DNA of 64,000 nucleotides from CAG-488 sp045121005 (GTDB lineage Bacteria > Bacillota > Clostridia > Oscillospirales > Acutalibacteraceae), in NCBI GenBank assembly GCA_045121005.1, contig JBGVFJ010000051.1, positions 1 through 64,000 of the forward strand, read 5' to 3'. Positions 25,924 through 33,937 of the stretch are shown here, piece by piece (the stretch's first letter is position 1; every line of letters begins with the position of its first letter). A program made the position numbers and the translations under genes. The notes under the pieces were generated by a model. The model did not search any database and was not told where the DNA came from. It was given only the letters and a program-made list of their open reading frames with translations.

Positions 25924-26012
25924 TGGCGGAGAGAGTGGGATTCGAACCCACGGTACGTTGCCGTACGACGGTTTTCAAGACCGTTCCGTTATAACCACTT
26001 CGGTATCTCTCC
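25924..26012 (-). tRNA. tRNA-Ser (UGA)
   Basis: An 89-nt class II tRNA with an encoded CCA. The acceptor arm GGAGAGA pairs with TCTCTCC, and the anticodon loop CUUGAAA gives UGA (reads UCN). The long variable arm is GTACGGCAACGTAC. It is first in the two-tRNA unit, with a strong promoter upstream. Confidence 0.95.
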
Positions 26013-26024
26013 AAGTGCCTTAAT

Positions 26025-26053
26025 ATACTATCATAAGAATTTGCATTTGTCAA
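26025..26053 (-). promoter_or_regulatory. Promoter of the tRNA-Ser unit
   Basis: On the minus strand, TTGACA (26048-26053), a 17-base spacer ending TGA and TAGTAT (26025-26030), 12 bases from the tRNA 5' end. Confidence 0.8.
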
Positions 26054-26131
26054 CACTTTTTTTGACTATTTTATAGATTTTTAATTATGAGTGTGATATA
26101 ATTCCCACAGTTGAAAAGAGGTTGAAATTTT

Positions 26132-27343
26132 ATGCAGAAATTAAATCAGAAGCACGCGAAGATGCTCACTCTTCTTTGCGCTGTGTCATATTTTGTGAGC
26201 TATCTCACAAGAACAAACTTTGCCGCAATTATCACGGCAATTATCGAAACAGGAATTATTGAAAAAACCGCCGCAGGCATGGTTACCACCATCGGCTTCA
26301 TTACATACGGTGTGGGTCAGCTCATCAGCGGTTGGCTGGGAGACAGAATCAATCCCAAAAAGCTGATGTTTGCGGGCTTTATTACCACGGCATTGATGAA
26401 TTTTATCATTCCCTTCTGCCCCAACGGTGTTATGATGTGCCTTGTTTGGGGTGTCAACGGCTTTGCTCAGTCCCTTATGTGGCCGCCGATGGTTAAAATT
26501 ATGAGCACCGCAATGGACACCGATACCTACAACAAAAGCTGCGTTTCAGTAACCTTGGGCAGTACCCTTGCAACTGTTTCAATTTATATTCTTTCTCCGA
26601 TTGTTATTTCTCTTGCAAACTGGAAGGGCGTTTTTTACATCACCTCTGTTGCGGCAATGATTATGTCTGCCGTATGGTATGTGATGATTACCAAAATCGA
26701 AAAGATTTCCGGCCTTACCTATGTTCTCAGAACAGGGGAAAAGCAAAAGAAAAAGAAGAATTATTCAATCGGCGGAATGCTCCTTGTTTTCACAATGCTT
26801 GCAATCTGCCTGCAGGGAAGCCTTCGCGACGGCGTTACCACCTGGGTGCCAACCTACATTTCAGAAGTATTTAAATTAGGCAGTGAAATCTCAATCCTCA
26901 GCGGTGTGGGCATTCCTGTTTTCTCTCTTGTGAGCATCAAGGTTGTTTCAATTTTTTATGACAAAATGGGCAAAAAACCCTTTAAATGCACGGTTATTCT
27001 CTTTGCCGTTGCCGCCGCCTGCTGCGGTGCTTTAACTGCGTTTTCAGGCGTGTCGGTTATTCTCACAATTATCCTCACAGGCCTTATTGTTGCCTGTATG
27101 CACGGAATTAACCTCATTCTTGTTTGTTATCTTCCGGCAATTTATGCCGATCCCGACAGCGTATCCTCACTTTCGGGCACACTCAACTTTATGACTTACG
27201 TAGGCTCTGCACTTTCAACCTACGGCTTTGCTCTTCTTTCAACCAAATTCGGTTGGGGCGGAACAATTGTTTCCTGGCTAGGCATTTCGATTCTTGGTGC
27301 ATTGATGTGCTTTGTTTCAAACATTAAAAGTAAAAAGGATTGA
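26132..27343 (+). CDS. MFS transporter, organophosphate:phosphate antiporter-like
   Basis: A 403-residue protein with 12 predicted membrane helices. The first cytoplasmic loop has the MFS motif GWLGDRINPKK, and the N-half pattern YLTRTNFAAII with SLMWPPMVKIMS is typical of the GlpT/UhpT (OPA) branch. Those proteins take up sugar phosphates or glycerol phosphate. Here the next gene, 5 bases downstream, is an alpha-galactosidase, so an alpha-galactoside or its breakdown product is a reasonable cargo guess. The ATG follows AAAAGAGG. An extended -10 (TGATATAAT, about 26093-26101) lies upstream without a clear -35. Confidence 0.8.
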   Translation: MQKLNQKHAKMLTLLCAVSYFVSYLTRTNFAAIITAIIETGIIEKTAAGMVTTIGFITYGVGQLISGWLGDRINPKKLMFAGFITTALMNFIIPFCPNGVMMCLVWGVNGFAQSLMWPPMVKIMSTAMDTDTYNKSCVSVTLGSTLATVSIYILSPIVISLANWKGVFYITSVAAMIMSAVWYVMITKIEKISGLTYVLRTGEKQKKKKNYSIGGMLLVFTMLAICLQGSLRDGVTTWVPTYISEVFKLGSEISILSGVGIPVFSLVSIKVVSIFYDKMGKKPFKCTVILFAVAAACCGALTAFSGVSVILTIILTGLIVACMHGINLILVCYLPAIYADPDSVSSLSGTLNFMTYVGSALSTYGFALLSTKFGWGGTIVSWLGISILGALMCFVSNIKSKKD

Positions 27344-27348
27344 TTTTG

Positions 27349-29451
27349 ATGACAAATCGCAACAACTTTTTTGATGTGTATTATCAGGGTGGAGAAAGTC
27401 CGGAATTCTGCTTCAGAAGCGGAAAAATGGTTTATCAGGAAACTTTTTACAAAGGCTCGCTGATAGCACAGGGCTACAATGCTGCAGGCTATCCGCTGAA
27501 TCTCCGCAAAAACGAAAAGACTAAAATCAACATAAGAAAATTTGCTGAGCCCTTTGCTTTCAATGTTGAGCTTGACGGGCAGAGTGTTGATTTCGGTCTT
27601 GAACTTCTGGATTTTAAAATTGAAAAAAGTGACGAAAATATAAAGACGACTTATGTGTTCAACAGCACGGTTAAGCCTGTTCAGATCAGGGTGCATACCA
27701 TCATTGACGGCACTCAGATGTTTTCGAGAAATATTGAAATAGAAAATCTTTCCGGGTCACCAATCAACCTGAGCAGACTCAGCCTTTTGAGCGGTGGGCT
27801 TGAAGAAGTTGAAACCTATGATGAAAATCCCTATTCAATCGGTTATTTCGGCAATGACCAGTGGGGCAGGGAGGGTGAGTTCGGCTGGCACAACCTTCAG
27901 CCTGATGTGACCTGCATCGACTCCCGCTTCGGCCGTGACCGTTTCAGACATCCGCTGATTTTTATCAGAAGCAACACAACGGGTAAAATCTGGTTTTCAC
28001 AGATTGGCTGGACAGCAGGCTGCCGCTTCACCGTTGATTACAATTCGAAAACGAGAAACGAAGACAAATATCTTGCCTTCAAGGCAGAAATTGTCAGCCA
28101 TAACCCGATGTATGTTATAAAGCCCGGTGAAACCTTTGTTTCTCCCTTGGTGTATATGGGTGTTGTTCAGGGTGATTTGGATTTTGCTGTGAACGAAATG
28201 CACGCCCATATCAGAAAATCCGTGCTCACCGCACCGTGGAATAATCTCATCGGCTGCGGAATGGGTGCCGACCACGATATGACCGTTGAAACCTCGAAGG
28301 CGTATATCCGTCAGTTTAAAGAAATGGGCGGTGAGGTGTTTATTATTGATGCGGGGTGGGAATGCCCTCCCGGAGAAGAAACCGAATGGTATGCCTATAA
28401 CGGCAGAAATATGCCCGACAAAGACCGATATCCCAATGGAATCAAAGAGCTTGCAGATTATTGCCGTGAAATGGGGCTGAAATTTGCACTGTGGATTGAA
28501 ATTGAGCGTGTAGGCTCCAAGTGTAATGTCTTTTCAGAACATCCTGAATGGCGCTCCTGTGACGTATTTGGCAATGCCAACAGCGATGGCGCACTTGATT
28601 TTTCAAACCCCGAAGCGGCAAAGTGGGCGGAAGATGAGCTTGCAAGAATGATTGAGGAATATGGCCTTGAGTTGTTGAGGATTGACAGCAATTTTTCTTA
28701 TCCTTATGCATTTTTCAATATGGCAGACACAGGCTCGGGAATAAAAGAGTGTGTTGCTCTGCGCCACTTCAACGGTGTATACAAAATGTATCGCAATCTC
28801 AAAAAGAGGTTCCCCAACGTTGTGTTTGAAAATTGTGCAGGTGGTGGCGGAAGAACCGATTTGGGTATGATGAAAGCTTTTAATCACACTTGGGTTTCCG
28901 ACTGCCAGGTTGTGCCTGAATCAGTTGTAATCACTAACGGTATGACAATGGCTCTGCCCCCCGAAAGAGTTGACCGTCTTTTTGCAGGTATGAATTGTCA
29001 GAGTATGGGTAGTTTTGAAGCTCATATGCGCAACACAATGCTCACCCATATGTCGCTGAATGTGATTTCTTCCTGCGACGGTGAAATAAACCGCGAGCAG
29101 ATGGAGTTTGTGCGCCACAGCACTGATGTGTACAAGAATTTTATCAGACCTTTTTTGAACGATGCTCTCGTTTATCATCACACACAGGAGGCTGATAAAG
29201 AGAATCTTTGTGTGCTTGAGGTTGCAACTCCTGATAAGTCAAAGGGAGCTGTTACAGTGACTGCTCTCAAAGCTGAAGATGAGATATATGTCAGACCAAA
29301 AGGAATTGATGCTTCAAAAAAATATATGATAACTCTTGATAACAACCGTGAGAGCTTTGAAATGACGGGCAAAGAAATCCGTCAGAACGGAATTTTTGTT
29401 GAAATTCCAACAGCGCTTTCATCAGAGCTTATCCTTTTTGAGGAAATATAA
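27349..29451 (+). CDS. Glycoside hydrolase family 36 alpha-galactosidase-like enzyme
   Basis: A 700-residue clan GH-D enzyme without a signal peptide. An N-terminal beta-supersandwich (about 1-290) is followed by a (beta/alpha)8 barrel. The barrel has the VFIIDAGWECP strand (FVLDDGWF in standard GH36), the nucleophile Asp in LLRIDSNFSY, the glycine-rich FENCAGGGGRTDLGMM and the acid/base Asp in HTWVSDCQ. It would release terminal alpha-galactose in the cytoplasm. RIDSN in place of KWDMN suggests a divergent subfamily with another specificity. The ATG at 27349 is set by AAAAGGA; in-frame TTG at 27340 overlaps the transporter stop. It is second in a two-gene operon. Confidence 0.85.
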   Translation: MTNRNNFFDVYYQGGESPEFCFRSGKMVYQETFYKGSLIAQGYNAAGYPLNLRKNEKTKINIRKFAEPFAFNVELDGQSVDFGLELLDFKIEKSDENIKTTYVFNSTVKPVQIRVHTIIDGTQMFSRNIEIENLSGSPINLSRLSLLSGGLEEVETYDENPYSIGYFGNDQWGREGEFGWHNLQPDVTCIDSRFGRDRFRHPLIFIRSNTTGKIWFSQIGWTAGCRFTVDYNSKTRNEDKYLAFKAEIVSHNPMYVIKPGETFVSPLVYMGVVQGDLDFAVNEMHAHIRKSVLTAPWNNLIGCGMGADHDMTVETSKAYIRQFKEMGGEVFIIDAGWECPPGEETEWYAYNGRNMPDKDRYPNGIKELADYCREMGLKFALWIEIERVGSKCNVFSEHPEWRSCDVFGNANSDGALDFSNPEAAKWAEDELARMIEEYGLELLRIDSNFSYPYAFFNMADTGSGIKECVALRHFNGVYKMYRNLKKRFPNVVFENCAGGGGRTDLGMMKAFNHTWVSDCQVVPESVVITNGMTMALPPERVDRLFAGMNCQSMGSFEAHMRNTMLTHMSLNVISSCDGEINREQMEFVRHSTDVYKNFIRPFLNDALVYHHTQEADKENLCVLEVATPDKSKGAVTVTALKAEDEIYVRPKGIDASKKYMITLDNNRESFEMTGKEIRQNGIFVEIPTALSSELILFEEI

Positions 29452-29457
29452 AGCAAA

Positions 29458-29485
29458 ACGGACTATGTTTAATTACATAGTCCGT
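29458..29485 (+). terminator. Terminator of the transporter/alpha-galactosidase operon
   Basis: An 11-bp perfect stem (ACGGACTATGT with ACATAGTCCGT) and a 6-base loop, followed by AAAATTTTG. Confidence 0.8.
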
Positions 29486-29510
29486 AAAATTTTGCCCATA
29501 AACAAGAAAA

Positions 29511-29532
29511 CAGCCACCCTATTGGGCGACTG
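29511..29532 (-). terminator. Terminator of the 5S rRNA gene
   Basis: On the minus strand, CAGTCGCCC pairs with GGGTGGCTG (two G-U pairs), loop AATA, followed by TTTTCTTG. It starts about 12 bases after the 5S 3' end. Confidence 0.8.
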
Positions 29533-29543
29533 AATTCGGTTAT

Positions 29544-29659
29544 GTTGGCGTCGACCTATCTTCCCAGGCGGCTGCCCGCCAAGTATTTTCGGCACTGTTG
29601 AGCTTAACTACCGTGTTCGGGATGGGAACGGGTGGACCCTCAACGTCATTGACACCAAC
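29544..29659 (-). rRNA. rrf: 5S ribosomal RNA (solitary copy)
   Basis: About 116 nt. The terminal stem GTTGGTGTC pairs with GACGCCAAC, and the conserved core CCCATCCCGAACACGG and AGTTAAGCTC are present. No 16S or 23S lies on either side: the minus-strand upstream neighbour is a flavin reductase gene. It has its own promoter at 29698 and a terminator at 29511, so it is transcribed alone. Confidence 0.95.
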
Positions 29660-29697
29660 TACTCGGAACGGCGGTCCGTTCCGTAAAGTGCTTGTAT

Positions 29698-29726
29698 ACT
29701 ATATCACAAGAAATCAGGTTTGTCAA
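29698..29726 (-). promoter_or_regulatory. Promoter of the solitary 5S rRNA gene
   Basis: On the minus strand, consensus TTGACA (29721-29726), a 17-base spacer ending TGA and TATAGT (29698-29703), about 38 bases from the 5S start. It lies just downstream of the flavin reductase stop codon. Confidence 0.85.
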
Positions 29727-29744
29727 CACTTTTTTGAAAAAATT

Positions 29745-30245
29745 TTAATCTTTTTTCAAAACTTTTATAATCTCTCCGACATAGCTTGTGTGGAAGTCAT
29801 TTGCCTTATAGTTTTCATCGATAATTGACTTGTCAACAAAGCAGTCAGGGGTCATATCCTGAATATAAAGCTTTTTGCACACAAGCACAAGCTCTGCCTG
29901 GGCAAGGTGGGTTGTGTCGTTTTCAAAAACGGGGGTAAGACCGGTTTCTTTTGCCTTGTCAATATCTCTGCCTGATTTTGCACCGCATACTCTCAGTGCA
30001 CCCTTATAGCTTTCATCAAAGAAAGAAAGGGTGAAGTATTCACTGCCGTCGATAAACTCCTTGGTGTATCTCTGGGGTCGCACAAAAACAAAAGCAACGT
30101 CCTTGCCCCAAAGCTCTCCCAGGCCGCCCCAGCTTACGGTCATTGTGTTCCAGCCGTCGGCCCCTCCTGCGGTGAGCAATGCCCAGTCCTCGGTAATGAG
30201 TCGAATTGCATTTTTATCAATATCTCTTGGTGAAATTTCTCTCAT
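29745..30245 (-). CDS. Flavin reductase domain protein
   Basis: A 166-residue protein of the flavin-reductase-like, FMN-binding split-barrel family. It starts REISPRDIDKNAIRLI and has TAGGADGWNTMTVSWGGLG and VFVRPQRYTKEFID, the usual flavin-contact strands. Such proteins bind FMN and reduce flavin or a substrate for partner oxidoreductases in the cytoplasm. The ATG at 30245 is set by AAGGAG; an in-frame start 21 bases upstream lacks one. It sits after the guaB terminator and is monocistronic. No partner oxygenase is nearby, and the cell is probably anaerobic, so a redox housekeeping role is more likely. Confidence 0.8.
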   Translation of the reverse strand: MREISPRDIDKNAIRLITEDWALLTAGGADGWNTMTVSWGGLGELWGKDVAFVFVRPQRYTKEFIDGSEYFTLSFFDESYKGALRVCGAKSGRDIDKAKETGLTPVFENDTTHLAQAELVLVCKKLYIQDMTPDCFVDKSIIDENYKANDFHTSYVGEIIKVLKKD

Positions 30246-30286
30246 AAAAACAACTCCTTTTTGCAATTATATGTGGTTGTTAAAAG

Positions 30287-30313
30287 AAAAAGTCGGGAAA
30301 AACCCGACTTTTT
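30287..30313 (-). terminator. guaB terminator
   Basis: An 11-bp stem (AAAAAGTCGGG with CCCGACTTTTT) and a 5-base loop, followed on the minus strand by CTTTTAAC. It lies 4 bases past the guaB stop. Confidence 0.85.
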
Positions 30314-30317
30314 AAAA

Positions 30318-31775
30318 TCAGTTACCTGCTGAGTAGTTGGGAGCCTCTTTTGTGATGAATACATCGTGGGGATGGCTCTCGATAAGACCTGCGTTTGTGA
30401 TTCTGATGAACTGAGCTTTTTCTTTGAGCTCGTCAATTGTGTGACAACCGCAGTAACCCATACCTGAACGAAGACCGCCCATCATCTGATAAATTGTGTC
30501 TGCAAGGGGTCCCTTGTAAGGAACGCGGCCTTCAACACCTTCGGGAACGAGCTTTTTGTTGTCTTCCTGGAAGTATCTGTCTTTGCTGCCGTTTGCCATT
30601 GCGCCAAGGCTGCCCATACCGCGGTAAACCTTGAAACGACGACCCTGGAAGATTTCGAATTCGCCGGGAGCTTCGTCACAGCCTGCAACAAGTGAACCGA
30701 GCATAACTGCGCTTGCACCTGCGGCAATAGCCTTAACGATTTCACCTGAATATTTGATACCGCCGTCTGCGATAACAGAAACACCGTGCTTTGCAGCAAC
30801 ATTAGCGGCATCATAAACTGCTGTAATCTGAGGAACACCGATACCTGCAACAACGCGGGTTGTGCAGATTGAGCCGGGGCCGATACCAACCTTAACAGCG
30901 TCTGCGCCTGCAGCGATGAGAGCTTCTGTTGCGGCTGCTGTTGCAACGTTACCTGCAATAAGAGAAATGTTGGGGAATGCAGCTTTTACTTTTGCAACTG
31001 AGTTGATGTAGTTAAGGCTGTGGCCGTGAGCTGAGTCAAGAACAAAGGCGTCAACGCCTGCTTCTGCAACGGCTGCTGCTCTTTCAAGCACGTCTGCTGT
31101 TGCGCCGAGAGCTGCTGCGCAGATGAGTCTGCCGCTTGTGTCTCTTGCAGAGTTGGGGTACTGAACGCTTTTTTCGATGTCTTTGATTGTGATAAGACCC
31201 TTGAGGAAGCCTGCTTCGTCAACAAGGGGGAGCTTTTCAATTCTGTGCTTCATAAGAATTGATTTAGCCTGCTCAAGTGTTGTGCCGACGGGAGCAGTAA
31301 CAAGGTTTTCTTTGGTCATAACTTCGCTGATTTTAACATTGAAGTCAGTCATAAAGCGCATGTCACGGTTGGTGAGAATACCAACGAGCTTGCCGTTGTT
31401 ATCACAGATGGGAACACCTGAAATTTTATATTTGTGGCAAAGAGCTTCCGCATCGTAGGCATAGTGCTCGGGTGTAAGGCAGAAGGGGGTTGAGATAACG
31501 CCGTTTTCTGAACGCTTAACCTTGTCAACTTCTGTTGCCTGATTTTCGATTGACATGTTTTTGTGGATAACACCGATGCCGCCTTCACGGGCAATTGCGA
31601 TAGCCATGCGTGATTCTGTAACAGTATCCATAGCGGCTGTCATAACAGGGGTGTTGAGGGTGATGTGCTTTGTCAATTTTGTTGTAAGGTCAACATCCTT
31701 GGGGAGTACATCTGATTCTGCAGGAATAAGAAGCACGTCGTCAAAGGTGAGACCTTCCTTAACAAATTTTTCCAT
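30318..31775 (-). CDS. guaB: IMP dehydrogenase
   Basis: A 485-residue enzyme that oxidises IMP to XMP with NAD+, the committed step to GMP. It has the N-terminal LTFDDVLLIPAESDVLP, two CBS domains inserted at about 93-203 (ISEVMTKENLVTAPVG), the NAD loop (VLDSAHGHS), the catalytic Cys in GIGPGSICTTRVVAG and the mobile flap KGPLADTIYQMMGGL. The ATG at 31775 follows AAGGAGG. The leader is only about 35 bases, so no purine riboswitch fits between the promoter and the gene. Confidence 0.96.
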   Translation of the reverse strand: MEKFVKEGLTFDDVLLIPAESDVLPKDVDLTTKLTKHITLNTPVMTAAMDTVTESRMAIAIAREGGIGVIHKNMSIENQATEVDKVKRSENGVISTPFCLTPEHYAYDAEALCHKYKISGVPICDNNGKLVGILTNRDMRFMTDFNVKISEVMTKENLVTAPVGTTLEQAKSILMKHRIEKLPLVDEAGFLKGLITIKDIEKSVQYPNSARDTSGRLICAAALGATADVLERAAAVAEAGVDAFVLDSAHGHSLNYINSVAKVKAAFPNISLIAGNVATAAATEALIAAGADAVKVGIGPGSICTTRVVAGIGVPQITAVYDAANVAAKHGVSVIADGGIKYSGEIVKAIAAGASAVMLGSLVAGCDEAPGEFEIFQGRRFKVYRGMGSLGAMANGSKDRYFQEDNKKLVPEGVEGRVPYKGPLADTIYQMMGGLRSGMGYCGCHTIDELKEKAQFIRITNAGLIESHPHDVFITKEAPNYSAGN

Positions 31776-31814
31776 AACGGAACCTCCTTGTCTCTTTGAT
31801 TTATAAATTAATTC

Positions 31815-31843
31815 ATTATACAACATATTTTTTATAACTTCAA
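31815..31843 (-). promoter_or_regulatory. guaB promoter
   Basis: On the minus strand, TTGAAG (31838-31843), a 17-base spacer and TATAAT (31815-31820). Confidence 0.7.
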
Positions 31844-31967
31844 TAGATAATTTTTGACAGAAATAAAAAAATTATTAAGAAAACAGGCTCTTTTTTGTGA
31901 ATATTTTGAATATCTGCTCAAAAAATATAGTAGGATTTCAAATCCAAAAATTTTTCGGAGGCAAATT

Positions 31968-32117
31968 ATGTCAGACAACAATAATAACCAGAACAAAAAA
32001 GATCAGAACTACAATAATAAGCAGAATAACAATTCTAACAACTGTCCCGGCAATAAGCAGAACAGCAATCAGAACAACAATCAGCAGAGCAAAAAGAACA
32101 ACAATAACGCTTATTAA
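31968..32117 (+). CDS. 49-residue Asn-rich small protein
   Basis: MSDNNNNQNKKDQNYNNKQ begins a 49-residue protein made almost only of Asn, Gln, Lys and Ser, with one Cys in NNCPGNKQ and a C-terminal NNNNAY. A strong CGGAGG site sits 6 bases before the ATG, and a terminator follows 4 bases after the stop, so it reads as a genuine gene. No family is recognised. Such low-complexity hydrophilic peptides occur in spores, cell surfaces and stress responses, but no function can be assigned. Possible promoter elements (TATAGT at about 31926) are weak. Confidence 0.65.
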   Translation: MSDNNNNQNKKDQNYNNKQNNNSNNCPGNKQNSNQNNNQQSKKNNNNAY

Positions 32118-32120
32118 AAC

Positions 32121-32144
32121 AAAAGCCGTCAAAAGACGGCTTTT
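32121..32144. terminator. Terminator between the Asn-rich gene and the S8 protease gene
   Basis: A 10-bp perfect stem (AAAAGCCGTC with GACGGCTTTT) and an AAAA loop. A/T-runs on both sides allow use in both directions. Confidence 0.85.
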
Positions 32145-32150
32145 ACATAG

Positions 32151-33896
32151 TTATCTTATTTGTGAAACAAAATCAAGAAAAACTCCGCATCGTGTAATGA
32201 TGTTTAAATCGTATTCACTCACTCCGTTGTCAAAATCAACATCGCAGGCGAAACGGATGCAGTCGGGAACATTACCGCCGGAAAGAGCATAACTGCAAAG
32301 CAAGGCATCCTGCCCGTCGCATTTTGCATCACCGTCGGTGTCACCGAAAATAACAATTTCATAATCTCTGAATGCCTGCCCTGAATTTGTCAGCACCCTG
32401 ATAATTGTGCCTGTGCCAAAGCCGTTTTCGGTGGGAATAACCTCGTAGCTTCCGTCGTTTACTCCGATAAAGGCTTCAATGGAATTGTAATTTTCATCAA
32501 TTCCGTAAACAAAAGAATTTTCGTTGTCAACAACGGCTGTTGTGCCGGCGATGGCATAAAGCTCGGGCTTTGTGTTGGGGTAGTTGAGAAGCTTCACCGC
32601 ATTCACAAGGGGGAAGGTATATGTAGTGCCGGTAACGACAGATGAGTTTGATGTAACTGTGTCGGTGCTTGAATTTAAAAGTGAACGGCGGAATTCATCG
32701 GGTGTGTGGTCGGGGTAGATTGAAAGATAAAGCGCCGCAAGACCTGCAACAATCGGGGTTGACTGCGATGTGCCTGAGTAGGCCGACATAGAGGTTGCCG
32801 ATATACCGAGAATCTGATAGCCGGGAGCGGCAATATCATAATATTTGCGGGATGGGTCATAGTTTGAAAAATCGCAAAGCTGACCGTCTTTTCCGCTTGC
32901 CATGGTGCCGATAACACAATCGTAGGCGGCAGGGTATCGAAGCTCCTGAGTGGTGCTTCTTCCGTTGTTGCTGGCGCTTGCCATCACGATTATTCCTGCC
33001 TTGTGTGCTGCCTCACAAGCGGATTTTAAAGTGGCTTCGGAAACATTGGTGCTGAGTGACATAGAAATAATGTCGGCACCGTTGGTGATTGCGTAGTTGA
33101 TGCCGTTTACAACTGCGGGGATTGAAATGGAACCGGCATTTGTTGACACCTTGATAGGCATAAACTGCGCCTGAGGTGCAACACCTATGACTGAATAGTT
33201 ACCGCCTGCGGTACCCGCGATGATGCTTGCAACGTTGTCGCCGTGGGTTGTGTCCGGTGTAACGTCACTTGTGCCGGTGACGGCATTGTAGCCTTTGTTG
33301 CCCGCCGGGTCGGTCCAGACTCGTTCTTTATATTCGTTGTGATTAACGGAAAATCCTGTGTCAAGCACAGCAACAACAACACCGCTTCCCAGGGTGTCGA
33401 AATCCTCCCATGCCTGAGGGATGTTTAACAAATCCTTGAACCACCATTTGGTATAGTTGTTGAAATAGCTGCTTGGCGAAGTGACCTCCGAGGGAATTTT
33501 AATTGAATCTGCCTCCATAAGGTAGCTGGGTGAAGCATAGCTCACAGAAGCAAGTGCACTCAACCTGTCGCAGATTTTTTCAACGTCACCGTCAAAATAT
33601 CCCACGTAATATCCGCTTTTGGTTTTTGTGCCGTCAGCGTTTTCCTTAACGCTTGTGTCAAAAATTTTGTCAACACTCATTTCTGTGACACGGGTAATTC
33701 CGATTTGGGCAAGTTCCTCAGGAATGTTTGAATTATTCAAAAAATCTTTTTCGTTTTCAATTGTCTGAGTGTATTCAAAAATAGCTTCACCGTCAACAAA
33801 ATTTCCTGTGTATTCCTGTGCAGTGGCGCAAAAAGGCATTGCCGTAAAGGTGATTACGGCGCACAGCACAAAAGAAAGGAATTTTTTGAATTTCAT
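32151..33896 (-). CDS. Secreted subtilisin-like (S8) protease with C-terminal dockerin
   Basis: A 581-residue exported serine protease. The signal peptide is about 1-26 (MKFKKFLSFVLCAVITF). A propeptide-like region (about 30-130) is followed by the S8 domain with Asp in VVAVLDTGFSVNHNEY, His in THGDNVASIIAGTAGG and Ser in SGTSQSTPIVAGLAAL. The last ~70 residues contain two calcium-loop repeats of type I dockerin (DTDGDAKCDGQDALL and DVDFDNGVSEYDLNII). A dockerin docks to cohesins, suggesting a cellulosome-like or surface complex, as in ruminococci. No scaffoldin gene is in the window. It converges with the Asn-rich gene and diverges from the deacetylase gene. Confidence 0.88.
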   Translation of the reverse strand: MKFKKFLSFVLCAVITFTAMPFCATAQEYTGNFVDGEAIFEYTQTIENEKDFLNNSNIPEELAQIGITRVTEMSVDKIFDTSVKENADGTKTKSGYYVGYFDGDVEKICDRLSALASVSYASPSYLMEADSIKIPSEVTSPSSYFNNYTKWWFKDLLNIPQAWEDFDTLGSGVVVAVLDTGFSVNHNEYKERVWTDPAGNKGYNAVTGTSDVTPDTTHGDNVASIIAGTAGGNYSVIGVAPQAQFMPIKVSTNAGSISIPAVVNGINYAITNGADIISMSLSTNVSEATLKSACEAAHKAGIIVMASASNNGRSTTQELRYPAAYDCVIGTMASGKDGQLCDFSNYDPSRKYYDIAAPGYQILGISATSMSAYSGTSQSTPIVAGLAALYLSIYPDHTPDEFRRSLLNSSTDTVTSNSSVVTGTTYTFPLVNAVKLLNYPNTKPELYAIAGTTAVVDNENSFVYGIDENYNSIEAFIGVNDGSYEVIPTENGFGTGTIIRVLTNSGQAFRDYEIVIFGDTDGDAKCDGQDALLCSYALSGGNVPDCIRFACDVDFDNGVSEYDLNIITRCGVFLDFVSQIR

Positions 33897-33937
33897 AATT
33901 TCACTCCTGCAGGAAAAAATATTATCGGGTGATATTT

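Noticed and set aside
29458..29745. An rRNA operon
   Set aside because: Only 5S is present; no 16S or 23S sequence lies within the flanking genes.
31776..31814. A purine riboswitch before guaB
   Set aside because: The leader is about 35 bases, too short for the aptamer.
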